In this document: positions 45,157 to 53,930 of the stretch, piece after piece
How positions within the stretch are numbered: position 1 is the stretch's first letter
How the letters are laid out: each line of letters opens with the position of its first letter
Assembly (NCBI GenBank): GCA_023435925.1
Contig: JAEZLF010000310.1
Span: 1-64,000 of the forward strand
Length of the DNA stretch: 64,000 bases
From: Bacillota bacterium
GTDB taxonomy: Bacteria; Bacillota; Clostridia; Acetivibrionales; DTU013
Direction of reading: 5' to 3'
The notes under the pieces: model-generated
Database searches by the model: none
What the model was told of the DNA's origin: nothing
What the model saw: only the letters and a program-made list of their open reading frames with translations
Program-made: the position numbers and the translations under genes

Positions 45157-46348
45157 TCTCACCTTCACCTCCCTCAACTACATAATTTCCAGGTTTAAGT
45201 GCCTGAAAGTTTTTGCTTTCCAAAAACTCATCCAGCCCTTTAGCTTTCTTAATTCCAAGACGTTTTCTGACTTCGTTTCTAGTCAGTACACCTCCAAAAA
45301 TCATTTCTTTATAGAAAATGGTTTTAGCTGATAAAGTACTAATTTCAAGATCAATAATTTCGGCTTGAATCCTATTGAAGTGATATATTTCAGTTTTGGA
45401 AAAGATTTTATAGGTTGTCTCTTCTTCTGTTTGCCAAATTACAGGCTTTATCGTGTTATCAACAAATTGCTCGTATTCAAGTTCGCTAGCACTGTGGTTT
45501 AATAACTTATCACTTACACCAAAATAATTATAAATTAGCTTTATAATTGAATTTAACAATTCGGTATTGAGAGTATTGGTATTAAGTTTAAGCTCCTGAA
45601 CATCATAATTGTTATCTATAAATCCAAAGCCAGTCGTATTCTCTGATGTTAAGTATAGCTCTTTAAATTCATTCAGCTTCTTTTGAGCATCTGTACCCTT
45701 TAATGGTATTACTGTCTTTATTAAAGCCATTATGCGGTTTGCATTAACACTATCTTTGACAGCCTGTGATTGTAAAGTATTGACTATTTCAATATAATTA
45801 CCAGTTGCTTGTGTTTTACTTCCACCTTTTATTACTGGAAAACGCTGTAAATGAATTATATCTTCGTAATAGAATGAATACTCAGTTGAATTAAAGAAGA
45901 TTATAAGTTTACCGTTTTCATCTCTTGTGAATTCAAAACTGGTAAATGGCAAAGGATATAAAGCTTGTAATTGTCCTGATTCATCCCATTCAGGAGCGAT
46001 AAAAACATTATTGGCTATCAATAACCTTGTATACACATATGTCCAAAACACTTGAGGACATTGATATTGATTGCTTCTGACATTCAGGACATAGTTAACC
46101 TTATCATTTATTACATCTAGATTACCATCAAGATCAATTCTGACATGTTGCAATTGAATACTTGCAAGTTTTTCGGCTACAAAATTTATTGCTGTTCTAA
46201 TTTCTGGAATATTATATAGGTCTTTAGATATATTTAACAATGATGTTCCTTGGTTAAGCAAGTCTACTATTTTATTAATGGTTATAGCATTTTCTTTACT
46301 TTGTCCAAACCCATATAAGAATTTTTTAATATTATTAAAAGTTCCCAT
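45149..46348 (-). CDS. Portal protein (HK97 family)
   Basis: 399 residues, the usual size. Patterns: PEIRTAINFVAEKLASIQLQHVR, YPLPFTSFEFTRDENGKL, and a C-terminal helix set (GGVLTRNEVRKRLGIKKAKGLDEFL). Forms the dodecameric DNA gate at the capsid vertex. AGGTG is 5 bases before the ATG. Confidence 0.92.
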   Translation of the reverse strand: MGTFNNIKKFLYGFGQSKENAITINKIVDLLNQGTSLLNISKDLYNIPEIRTAINFVAEKLASIQLQHVRIDLDGNLDVINDKVNYVLNVRSNQYQCPQVFWTYVYTRLLIANNVFIAPEWDESGQLQALYPLPFTSFEFTRDENGKLIIFFNSTEYSFYYEDIIHLQRFPVIKGGSKTQATGNYIEIVNTLQSQAVKDSVNANRIMALIKTVIPLKGTDAQKKLNEFKELYLTSENTTGFGFIDNNYDVQELKLNTNTLNTELLNSIIKLIYNYFGVSDKLLNHSASELEYEQFVDNTIKPVIWQTEEETTYKIFSKTEIYHFNRIQAEIIDLEISTLSAKTIFYKEMIFGGVLTRNEVRKRLGIKKAKGLDEFLESKNFQALKPGNYVVEGGEGENG

Positions 46349-46366
46349 CTACTCACCTGCCTTTCT

Positions 46367-48112
46367 TTAATTGATTTTGAAATCTTGATATTCCAAGAAT
46401 AAATCTTCACATTTTTTGAAGGCTATGTAAGCCATGAGATATGAAGAATAGCCGTCAATACGTCCCTTAGAATGTGCTTTATCGGGTCTAATATTTTTAT
46501 TAGGATCAATTGAAGCTGCTGTGTTAGTTGTACACCAGCGAAACAACCCATTATGTCTACTAAACTGCAATATTTTATCATCAAATAGAACTTTAGTTTC
46601 TTTCATTGGCTGCGATAAGGTTTTTGCTCCCCACGCAACTTCAAATAGAATTCCTCTACCTTCACTGTTTTCTCTCGGGAATCCGACTAAAGCCATATCA
46701 TCAGCAAAATCGCTAAAATGCCATCTGTCCGCACCTATCTTCCAGAAAGTTACATCATATTTGTCTCGTAAATCCACAAACCACTGAACAATATGCTTTC
46801 TAGATACCAAGCTACCATCACATATTTGTAAAAGTTCTCTGTTTAAAGGATCTGAAGCATTCGTATACTGGAAACTTTGATATGCCATCTTATCAGATTT
46901 ACTATTTAGTTCAATTCTCTGAGATGCTATAAAATATTTTTGAAATAAATATAGTTTTTTATATATCGGTAGTAAAGCACTCGCACAAACTAAATCAGTA
47001 GTTTCTGCCAAGTCTGCTGCTCCTGCTGCATATTTATTGACTAATATTTTATCATCCATTTCAATAGCACAAGCATCAACTTGCTTGAGGTTGAAATAAA
47101 TAACACTGGAATTAGTAGCAATATTCATGTGTCTGTTAAGAAATGAAGGTAACTGTGCAGGGTCTTCAATGGCTTTTTGTAATTCACCTCTTATATAACT
47201 GTAAGTTGGCCTTGCTTCATTTATCCCAGGATTTGCTTTAACCCATTTAGATTCATCCATGTAATCATCATCGATATCTAAACGGAAAATCATTGGAAAC
47301 AGTCGTTCATTCGATTTATTATTTAATCGCTTAATACACCGTTCCAGTATTGAATCAAATATACCTTCACGAACATTTCCAAAAGTAGATATAACAACTC
47401 CTAACGGTTGTGTCCTAGCTCCACACGCACTACTAAATACGTCATAAGTATTGCGATCTGTAATTAAAGCCGCTTCATCGACTATATAGCAAGATGGATT
47501 CAACCCTTCCTGCCCCTTGCTATTCTTGCTTCCAGCTTTCATATAACTATTAGTAGCTGGAAACAATAACATTTCTGCATTGTCCTTATCTCGTTTTGTT
47601 TTTACATATTTTCTTAATGTCTCGTTGTTTATTAAAAAATTCTTAGTATTTTCATAGACTAATCCTGCTTGGGTTTTTTGCGTTGCTAAACACCAAACTT
47701 GTGCCCCTGCTTCACCGTCTAAAATTAGCATATAGGCTGCAACAGCGCCTAGGAAAAATGACTTACCCCACTTCCGGCAACAAAAGAGTACTAGTTCTCT
47801 GAAATATCTAACATTAAGTGTTAATTCTACATCGAAAGTTTTAAAACCGAAAATGCAAGCTGCTATATATTTCTGTTCAATCGTTAATTCAAATGATTCT
47901 CCAGCCCATCTACCTTCTTTATGCTTGTTCATTTTGCAGAAATCAATAAAGGTCTCAACGTCTGTATTATCATAAAAAATAGAATCATCTTTCATCAATG
48001 ATTCTATCATTTCTTTCAAAAGCTTAATGTCATTACAATGTTTTTGTGGCTCACGTTCTACATAATCATGCCAATCACTTATGTATTTAGGTATGTTATT
48101 AATAATAGGCAT
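46367..48112 (-). CDS. Terminase large subunit
   Basis: 581 residues. N-terminal ATPase with a Walker-A-like CRKWGKSFF, Walker B CYIVDEAA and motif III-like ISTFGNVREG; C-terminal RNase-H-like nuclease with acidic residues in AAGAADLAETTDL and IGADRWHFSDFADDM. Packages concatemeric DNA. The start codon overlaps the small subunit stop. Confidence 0.94.
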   Translation of the reverse strand: MPIINNIPKYISDWHDYVEREPQKHCNDIKLLKEMIESLMKDDSIFYDNTDVETFIDFCKMNKHKEGRWAGESFELTIEQKYIAACIFGFKTFDVELTLNVRYFRELVLFCCRKWGKSFFLGAVAAYMLILDGEAGAQVWCLATQKTQAGLVYENTKNFLINNETLRKYVKTKRDKDNAEMLLFPATNSYMKAGSKNSKGQEGLNPSCYIVDEAALITDRNTYDVFSSACGARTQPLGVVISTFGNVREGIFDSILERCIKRLNNKSNERLFPMIFRLDIDDDYMDESKWVKANPGINEARPTYSYIRGELQKAIEDPAQLPSFLNRHMNIATNSSVIYFNLKQVDACAIEMDDKILVNKYAAGAADLAETTDLVCASALLPIYKKLYLFQKYFIASQRIELNSKSDKMAYQSFQYTNASDPLNRELLQICDGSLVSRKHIVQWFVDLRDKYDVTFWKIGADRWHFSDFADDMALVGFPRENSEGRGILFEVAWGAKTLSQPMKETKVLFDDKILQFSRHNGLFRWCTTNTAASIDPNKNIRPDKAHSKGRIDGYSSYLMAYIAFKKCEDLFLEYQDFKIN

Positions 48113-48504
48113 TACATCACTTTCTTCCGTTTAAGGAGCTTTAATAATTCGTCTTCCTGTTGTTGTGGTTTAGAAGCATCCATTGGCATTAACTCTGATA
48201 GCTGTTTGAATATAGAGATTTGATTTTTGACCATGACATTATAGATTTCAACCTCAACGGTTTTCTTGAATCCCTTCTGATTTGCACCGTTCTGGTATTC
48301 TTCAACTACACCTTTTTGATTTATAGTTTTTTGCAGCTCATCAAGGGTAACCGTCATAAATGCTGCATTTTGTATTAAGGACTGGACTTTATCCATTGTT
48401 GACTTTGGCATGTTGTTAAATAATTCGTTTAATCTTTTTATCTCATTTTTAATTCTCTTTTCTTTATTTTTTATTTTTTTTAAATCATCTTCCATCTTTA
48501 TCAC
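48112..48504 (-). CDS. Terminase small subunit (P27-like)
   Basis: 130 residues, charged helical protein (KKIKNKEKRIKNEIKRLNELF) with a second helical segment (AAFMTVTLDELQKTINQKG; VYNVMVKNQISIFKQLSELMP) as in P27-type small subunits, directly before the large subunit gene. Confidence 0.82.
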   Translation of the reverse strand: MIKMEDDLKKIKNKEKRIKNEIKRLNELFNNMPKSTMDKVQSLIQNAAFMTVTLDELQKTINQKGVVEEYQNGANQKGFKKTVEVEIYNVMVKNQISIFKQLSELMPMDASKPQQQEDELLKLLKRKKVM

Positions 48505-48599
48505 CTTTTTTCTTCGTATTGGGAACTACACCGTCACATATGAGGCCTCGTGTAAAATGGAAACCCCACACTCGGTTCCCAATTATTGTTAGTTTTAAA

Positions 48600-48872
48600 C
48601 TATACCCCAGGGGGATTAAGAAATATTTGAAGACTTACTTTTTCTCCACCATGAACATGGTTATGGCAGTCTTGACATAGTAATTCTAGGAGACTCCAAT
48701 TTAAAGAAATGTTTTCATCAAAGATATTCTTAGGAGTCAATTCAATTTTATGATGGACTATCTTCCCTGGACTTGAACATCTTTCACACAACCCAAACTT
48801 TGCAGTAAAAAAAGCATCACGCAATTCATGCCATGCCTTTGACTTATAAAACTTCTTTGCAAATTCTTTCAT
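48600..48872 (-). CDS. HNH endonuclease
   Basis: 90 residues: FYKSKAWHELRDAFFTAKFGLCERC (first CxxC), IVHHKIELTPKN (catalytic His pair), LELLCQDCHNHVHGG (second CxxC and HxxxH). Such HNH enzymes next to terminase genes help cleave DNA at cos sites in HK97-type phages. Confidence 0.92.
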   Translation of the reverse strand: MKEFAKKFYKSKAWHELRDAFFTAKFGLCERCSSPGKIVHHKIELTPKNIFDENISLNWSLLELLCQDCHNHVHGGEKVSLQIFLNPPGV

Positions 48873-48965
48873 TGTACTACCTCACAAAAAAAAACATTTA
48901 TTACGAATTTTAATAAAACGAAATTACAAATCATACAATTAACCAAACCAATAGGAGGTGTATAT

Positions 48966-49145
48966 ATGCCGACAGCAGGAAAGACATTTCTCATTATGCT
49001 TTTAGTTATTGGTATTCTATTAATAGCTGGTTATTATATCAGTGGACAAAGGTATTACAAACTAAAAAGTGCAGGATTTGGATTAGTTATGTTTTCAATA
49101 GGTGTCTTTTTATTATTCGGCTTATTCCTAGATAGATTTATTTAA
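48966..49145 (+). CDS. Small two-helix membrane protein, plus strand
   Basis: 59 residues from ATG 48966 (AGGAGG 7-8 bases upstream). Two hydrophobic segments (LIMLLVIGILLIAGYYI and FGLVMFSIGVFLLFGLFL) with a basic linker. It is encoded against the direction of the packaging genes, so it is probably expressed from its own promoter in the lysogen. Superinfection exclusion or a similar membrane role is a guess from its position only. Confidence 0.7.
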   Translation: MPTAGKTFLIMLLVIGILLIAGYYISGQRYYKLKSAGFGLVMFSIGVFLLFGLFLDRFI

Positions 49146-49147
49146 TA

Positions 49148-49166
49148 AAAAAGAGCCTTCCGGCTC
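49148..49166 (-). terminator. Terminator of the 242-residue gene
   Basis: GAGCC-GGAA-GGCTC followed by TTTTTTATT on the minus strand, 47 bases after the stop at 49213. It also lies just after the convergent small membrane gene. Confidence 0.82.
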
Positions 49167-49212
49167 GATAGATATTTAACCAACTCCATTCCATAACTAA
49201 TCCATTTCATAT

Positions 49213-49941
49213 TTATTCCTTATTCTGTTCATCTATTGACTTACCATCTTCTAAATTATTTGATTTGGCTATACTATTATCATGATTATCAGCACTTTGT
49301 AACCAATTAAATATTTGTCTTGGTGTAAAATTATCCTGATTTTCAGTGTATACTTTTAACGCGGAAGAATTTAATGTTTTAGAAAATATCTTAATTTTAC
49401 CATTATCATTTATTTTCACTAGCATTAAACTTCCAATACATATAAATGCATCATCTACATTTTGTAAAGATTGAACTAACTTTGCTACACCATCAGCTTG
49501 TAGGTTATTTACATCGGCTTGTGGTTTACTTATGTATGTTGCCACCAAACCATCATTTATTTTTTCAAAAGTATCTTGTGCTTCCTTTTTGTTCATTAAT
49601 TCACGTGTTTTGAAAATTAATTTTTGTCGCCATGATCCATTTTCTTCGGGTAATTCAATTAACAAAATCGAAAAATCTTTTACTGTTTCTTGTAAATATG
49701 TTATTAACATTCTCTTGCTAATTGAGCTAATGTTAAAGTCTGAAACATAGATTGTTGTGGGAATGTATTTCAAATCTACTTCTAAATAAGTATACAAACG
49801 AGAAATATAGTAGTAAAATTCTTTTATTACTTTATTTTGCCTACTAATTTTCTTGTTTAGAAAATCTATTTTTCTTTCATTAATATAAGATTCGCTCTCA
49901 TCATTATCATGCTCAAATTCATAATCCCCCATTTTATTCAT
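49213..49941 (-). CDS. Phage protein of unknown function
   Basis: 242 residues, GGGAG 9 bases before the ATG. Acidic N-terminus (EFEHDNDESESYINE), a coiled segment (DFLNKKISRQNKVIKEFYYYISRLYTYL), a strand-rich middle and an acidic disordered tail (NHDNSIAKSNNLEDGKSIDEQNKE). No family recognised. It lies between the packaging module and the small plus-strand genes. Confidence 0.6.
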   Translation of the reverse strand: MNKMGDYEFEHDNDESESYINERKIDFLNKKISRQNKVIKEFYYYISRLYTYLEVDLKYIPTTIYVSDFNISSISKRMLITYLQETVKDFSILLIELPEENGSWRQKLIFKTRELMNKKEAQDTFEKINDGLVATYISKPQADVNNLQADGVAKLVQSLQNVDDAFICIGSLMLVKINDNGKIKIFSKTLNSSALKVYTENQDNFTPRQIFNWLQSADNHDNSIAKSNNLEDGKSIDEQNKE

Positions 49942-50374
49942 TATTCCACGCTCCCTTCACTTACCATAATTCGCCACGAAAAGGAAAAATCCTGCTTTTC
50001 CCTTTAGAACTAAAACCTTTTAAGATAATACTTAGAAAACATTTGTTTCACAGCACTGCACTTAGTATTTTAACATTAGGAATGTTCAGATAAACCCCTA
50101 TAACTACTGTAAACACTGCATTACAAGCCGTTCATGAGCGCAATTCGCTTACTTGTGGATAACTAGGTCTTTTTTCAATTGATTTCCAAATAATTATCTG
50201 TTATGCTTTTATTAATAGAGCGTTTGGTCTTTCAAAAATATTTTAAATGCAGTTATCTTTTAGGTAAAGTGTATATAATATGTTTAGTAGGACAAACAAT
50301 TAAAAATAAATACAAAATGTATTTTATATAGATAACAACAAATGTTAAATATTATGTGAAGGGAGGTCACCAAT
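49942..50374. other. Gene-free stretch with a DnaA-box-like site
   Basis: No reading frame with a ribosome site on either strand. It contains a perfect TGTGGATAA (50154-50162, reverse of TTATCCACA). Downstream it becomes the promoter region of the 42-residue plus-strand gene. Confidence 0.4.
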
Positions 50375-50503
50375 ATGAATACCGCAGTTAATCCACTGCT
50401 TTTGAACACATTCTATATCATCAACATCGGCTGGACTATATTAATTATCGTTAGGGAATTTGGCAGAATAGTCAAAGAGAAAAGGACACCCAGAACCATC
50501 TAG
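50375..50503 (+). CDS. Small single-span membrane peptide, plus strand
   Basis: 42 residues with GGGAGG 8-9 bases upstream. One hydrophobic segment (LLLNTFYIINIGWTILIIV) and a basic tail (REFGRIVKEKRTPRTI). Orientation opposite to the phage operons; function unknown. Confidence 0.6.
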   Translation: MNTAVNPLLLNTFYIINIGWTILIIVREFGRIVKEKRTPRTI

Positions 50504-50683
50504 ATATCCCCTCCATAGAAAATCACTATTCATGGGATAACTATTCGCAGTAGTTATCCCTAGTTCTTTTAGTTTATCACATTTAGAGATTAACATTCAA
50601 TATATTTCTTGACAAATTTAATATTCTGTGCATAAAATAGATCCTTTTTGTGGTTCAGGTGGTTTAATAAGTGGCTTTCTTTG

Positions 50684-51175
50684 TCAAGTAGTACGCATGG
50701 GTATTTTCAAGATAACTTTTTTTGGTGTACTAATCATCTCCTTTTCCAAATCATCTAAAGTCAGTAAACATAAATTATAGATGAGTTCTTTATAAGATGA
50801 CTTTGATCTTTTGAAATCAATAATAAGGTAAATAATTAAACCCAAAGACATTAAATATGTAATAGCATCTCCACCTTGCAATTGCATTATTGAACTGATA
50901 AATTGCATAGTTGTTGATAAAAAAATAGTAACGACAATTACTGCAATATTGATATCAAAGTTTGTAAGAAATCCTCTGTGTTTTCCTGATAATTTGTTTA
51001 ACGTTATTCTCTCAACATTTATATCAAAATTTACATCTGTCATCTTTGGTTTATAATGATTATAAATCATTTTGTATAAATCTTCATTCTGTTTTCGCAA
51101 ATCTTTGTCATTAACAAATTCTTTAAAAAGTTTACTATACTGCTCAAATGGATATAATTTGTTATTTTTTGACAT
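50684..51175 (-). CDS. Two-span membrane protein of unknown function
   Basis: 163 residues from ATG 51175 (GAGGTG 9 bases upstream). Soluble N-terminal 75 residues, two membrane segments (NIAVIVVTIFLSTTMQFI and AITYLMSLGLIIYLII) and a C-terminal helix. A TATAAT stands upstream, indicating its own promoter. No family recognised. Confidence 0.6.
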   Translation of the reverse strand: MSKNNKLYPFEQYSKLFKEFVNDKDLRKQNEDLYKMIYNHYKPKMTDVNFDINVERITLNKLSGKHRGFLTNFDINIAVIVVTIFLSTTMQFISSIMQLQGGDAITYLMSLGLIIYLIIDFKRSKSSYKELIYNLCLLTLDDLEKEMISTPKKVILKIPMRTT

Positions 51176-51393
51176 AATGAAAATCACCTCATATTATTAT
51201 ACTGCAAATTCTGGTAATTTTCTTCATGTTTTAGCAAATCATTAGAAAAAATATTTCTATATTGAGTAATTGCAATAGGACTAAATTACTATATTTATTT
51301 CCATTTTTCGTATTGACTTGTATATCAAAAGTGGTACAATATGCTGTGCAAGAACAAATGTTCATACAATATTTTGTAAAAGGGGGTGAGATA

Positions 51394-51543
51394 ATGCCAG
51401 CAAAGAAAAATAGTGTTAGAACTACAAAAAGTACTGCTACTAAAGCAGCGAAAGCGCTAAGTAATCCCAATTCACCAACACTTCTAAAAAAACTTGCAGC
51501 AAGTTCATTAAGCAACCGGCGGAAAAAGAATAAAGGCTCTTGA
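51394..51543 (+). CDS. Small basic Ser/Thr/Ala/Lys-rich protein
   Basis: 49 residues, preceded by GGGGGTGAG. Composition (MPAKKNSVRTTKSTATKAAK...SSLSNRRKKNKGS) resembles small nucleic-acid-associated proteins found on many mobile elements. It has its own promoter TTGACT (51313)-16-TACAAT (51335-51340) and terminator, so it is a separate unit on the plus strand, expressible in the lysogen. Confidence 0.7.
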   Translation: MPAKKNSVRTTKSTATKAAKALSNPNSPTLLKKLAASSLSNRRKKNKGS

Positions 51544-51582
51544 TACATATCTAAGCCTTTATCTAACTGTTTTATTTCATAT

Positions 51583-51614
51583 GGGCAGGTCTCTCGCAAA
51601 GGCTGCCCTATTTT
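51583..51614 (+). terminator. Terminator of the small basic protein gene
   Basis: GGGCAG...CTGCCC stem followed by TATTTTT, 40 bases after the stop. Confidence 0.8.
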
Positions 51615-51690
51615 TCTGTAGATTATTTCTACATAGAATTAAAAAATCCTGCTAAATTAAATTATTTATTGTGTAAATTTTCACACAATG

Positions 51691-51715
51691 AAAAAGGCCT
51701 CCGATTAGGGAGGTC
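51691..51715 (-). terminator. Terminator after the 74-residue gene
   Basis: GACCTCC-N6-GGAGGCC followed by TTTTTC on the minus strand; near-copy of the terminator at 34641-34660. Confidence 0.78.
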
Positions 51716-51799
51716 AAATAGTTAATCTCTTCTCGGATCTACTTGTTTTTTAGTTTCAATGAAAGATAAATTTTCCCAAGGTAAGTAAGCATGATGCTT

Positions 51800-52024
51800 T
51801 TAATACACCCTAGTTACAGGAATAAAAACATTTGTACCAACTATCTCCATTTCATAAAATCCGTTATTAGTATAAATCCTAGCTTGAGGCATATAAAAAT
51901 AGAAATAATAATAATAATATTGAGACTGTTGCCATGTCTGCCTATTTGTTAATTTTACTATCGTTTCGCCTTCCCAACCATTGAATTCTCCATCAACTTG
52001 TCCAGTTAAATATAATTTTCTCAT
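51800..52024 (-). CDS. Small protein with a poly-aromatic tract
   Basis: 74 residues from ATG 52024 (GGAGG 6 bases upstream). Strand-rich; the middle holds QSQYYYYYFYFYMPQ, nine aromatic residues in a row. The C-terminus (YEMEIVGTNVFIPVTRVY) is beta-like. No family recognised. The 300 bases upstream (52025-52324) hold only its promoter region. Confidence 0.6.
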   Translation of the reverse strand: MRKLYLTGQVDGEFNGWEGETIVKLTNRQTWQQSQYYYYYFYFYMPQARIYTNNGFYEMEIVGTNVFIPVTRVY

Positions 52025-52324
52025 AACAATCCTCCACACAAAATTCTTCACATATTATACCATATTATAGATATAAATGAAATGTTTTGGTGGTTGAGTT
52101 AGAGGTTACTAGGTCAGTAGTACAGTAGAAGGGTACTACTAAATTGCAGATACCCTTTACCAATTTGATTTATATGTATTCGCTATTGATCGGCGAATGA
52201 AAAGCAATTTTACAAAGTTTTCCCTTTTATCAGGTAGCCCCTATACGGGGCATCTTCCATCAATCTTTTATATCCCAAATTAATAAAAGCATAGTTTGTG
52301 GCAATGTTCTCTAATTTCAATTCT

Positions 52325-52762
52325 CTATACTTTTTTATCTTCATTTATTCCCCTAAATCCTTTTGTAAGTTCCTTCAACTCTTCTAAAACTTCCTTCATG
52401 CTCTTACCCTTATTAGCTAAATAATCGTCATAGCAGCCCTGATTAATAAGCATAACCTTTATATCATTATTTATCTTCCTTATACTCAATGAGTCTGGGA
52501 ACCTATAACCTCTATCATCTATTAATAAAGCAATATTATCACCATCTAAACCGTCATAAAGCATAATCCTATCTTCAGTAATTTCAATGCCTGTACATTC
52601 CGGCAGAAATAAAATATCTATAAAATAATTCTTAAACTTACCGCTAACTGGTTTACTAAATAGATAATGCTCTTTTGTGTTAATATAATACTCATGACCA
52701 ATTAATACTCCATTATTTTCAACCAAAATCGCATTCAATATTGCTTCAATATTAACCTGCAT
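52325..52762 (-). CDS. Phage protein of unknown function
   Basis: 145 residues from the ATG at 52762 (GGAGG 9 bases upstream). Strand-rich N-terminal two thirds (GVLIGHEYYINTKEHYLFSKPVSGKFKNYFIDILFLP) and a helical C-terminus (MKEVLEELKELTKGF). It overlaps the end of the GIY-YIG gene by 11 bases and should be cotranscribed with it. Confidence 0.6.
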   Translation of the reverse strand: MQVNIEAILNAILVENNGVLIGHEYYINTKEHYLFSKPVSGKFKNYFIDILFLPECTGIEITEDRIMLYDGLDGDNIALLIDDRGYRFPDSLSIRKINNDIKVMLINQGCYDDYLANKGKSMKEVLEELKELTKGFRGINEDKKV

Positions 52763-53252
52763 CTTCATTATCCTCCTCTAAACTTCCCCATCTTTTACCA
52801 TTGACTATTCTGCTGATATGTACTGTGCTAACCTTAAATCTTTCAGCTAGTTCCACCTGAGTATAATCCCCTTCTCTATAGAGCTGCCTTATTGCATATA
52901 CGTCTTGCTCCGACAATCTACAATTACCGTTATTACTACCTTGCTGGCATTGAGATTTTATTAATTTCGCTTCTTGGCTGTTAAAGGGTGTTCGACCTGG
53001 CTTTATTTTATTGAGGACGGTAAACAAACTTGACATATAACCAATCCAAAACTCTTCTCTTTCCTGCAATTCTTCAACAGTACACTCCTCTAGAATCTCA
53101 TATTTTGTATTATCAAAATCCTTAAAATAAGGATGTATTCCCTTTTTGATCCTTGCAAGATGATTTGACCACCTACGTTTTATATCTATACTTGCCCCAA
53201 TGTAAGCCTGATTTGTGTTTGTGATCATATAAATTCCTATGTACTTCTTCAT
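52752..53252 (-). CDS. GIY-YIG endonuclease with C-terminal HTH
   Basis: 166 residues: nuclease motif GIYMITNTNQAYIG (residues 6-19), conserved Arg in IKRRWSNHL, Glu in EREEFWIGYM; then a helix-turn-helix (YTQVELAERFKVSTVHISRIVNGKRW). This is the make-up of free-standing homing endonucleases. GGAGG is 9 bases before the ATG. Confidence 0.9.
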   Translation of the reverse strand: MKKYIGIYMITNTNQAYIGASIDIKRRWSNHLARIKKGIHPYFKDFDNTKYEILEECTVEELQEREEFWIGYMSSLFTVLNKIKPGRTPFNSQEAKLIKSQCQQGSNNGNCRLSEQDVYAIRQLYREGDYTQVELAERFKVSTVHISRIVNGKRWGSLEEDNEDAG

Positions 53253-53351
53253 TTTTAAATTCCTCCATTACTGCTGCTGTTATACCAATGTGCTTAAATC
53301 TCACTGTTATTTCAAATTTGAATTCAACTATCTTTGATATTTGTAAATAAA

Positions 53352-53630
53352 CTATGCCAATGCTTCACTCATGAGCTGTCTTGTAATTTTATAATTTCTC
53401 AGAAAATTGTAGATTGCAAGATCAATACTATTATCCGGCATGTAAAAACTGTTAAGACACTGCTGCACCGAATCATCCATTTCAAACACCAAGTACGCCA
53501 TTCCATCTTCATCTACCGCAGCATACAATGGTTGGTACCCTTTTGTTAAAAGCCATGCACATTTATTAGCAGACTTCAATTTGATTATAGATTCATTTTC
53601 ATTCACTATTTTATTTGTCCTCCATTTCAT
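53352..53630 (-). CDS. Small phage protein, DUF5659-like
   Basis: 92 residues; LKSANKCAWLLTKGYQPLYAAVDEDGMAYLVFEMDDSVQQCLNSFY... matches what I recall of DUF5659 phage proteins (alpha-beta with an aromatic strand YLVFE). The ribosome site is weak (purine-poor). It lies about 300 bases downstream of the polymerase; function unknown. Confidence 0.55.
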   Translation of the reverse strand: MKWRTNKIVNENESIIKLKSANKCAWLLTKGYQPLYAAVDEDGMAYLVFEMDDSVQQCLNSFYMPDNSIDLAIYNFLRNYKITRQLMSEALA

Positions 53631-53710
53631 ATTTTTTTTGTTGACAATATACTATTGCAATGGTAGTATATATTTGAGATATTTTAGACATTTTCCAAAA
53701 AACGCATATA

Positions 53711-53736
53711 AGAAAGGTGTTGCAGTTAACAACACC
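53711..53736 (-). terminator. Terminator downstream of the RNA polymerase gene
   Basis: GGTGTTG-N7-CAACACC stem followed by TTTCTT on the minus strand, about 200 bases after the polymerase stop. The rest of the 53631-53930 gap holds no supported gene. Confidence 0.6.
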
Positions 53737-53930
53737 CATCTATATCGTAGTCCAAACAAAATGCCTCTGCATTTCTCCTACTTATATTCCTTATACTCAA
53801 CTTTACACAAACGCTATAGCACGCTTATATTAAGGCTTTGGAGCACAATTCAATTATTTATATGTTACCATAATCTCTGTATAACCTTGATAATATTGGA
53901 CAAATTTACATTTTCTAAATGTGGAATATG

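Noticed and set aside
51331..51340. GTGGTACAAT as a further iteron
   Set aside because: Only half of the palindrome matches and it is explained as the -10 element of the small basic protein promoter.
51231..51599. 122-codon minus-strand frame
   Set aside because: It covers the plus-strand gene 51394-51543 with its promoter and terminator and has no ribosome site.
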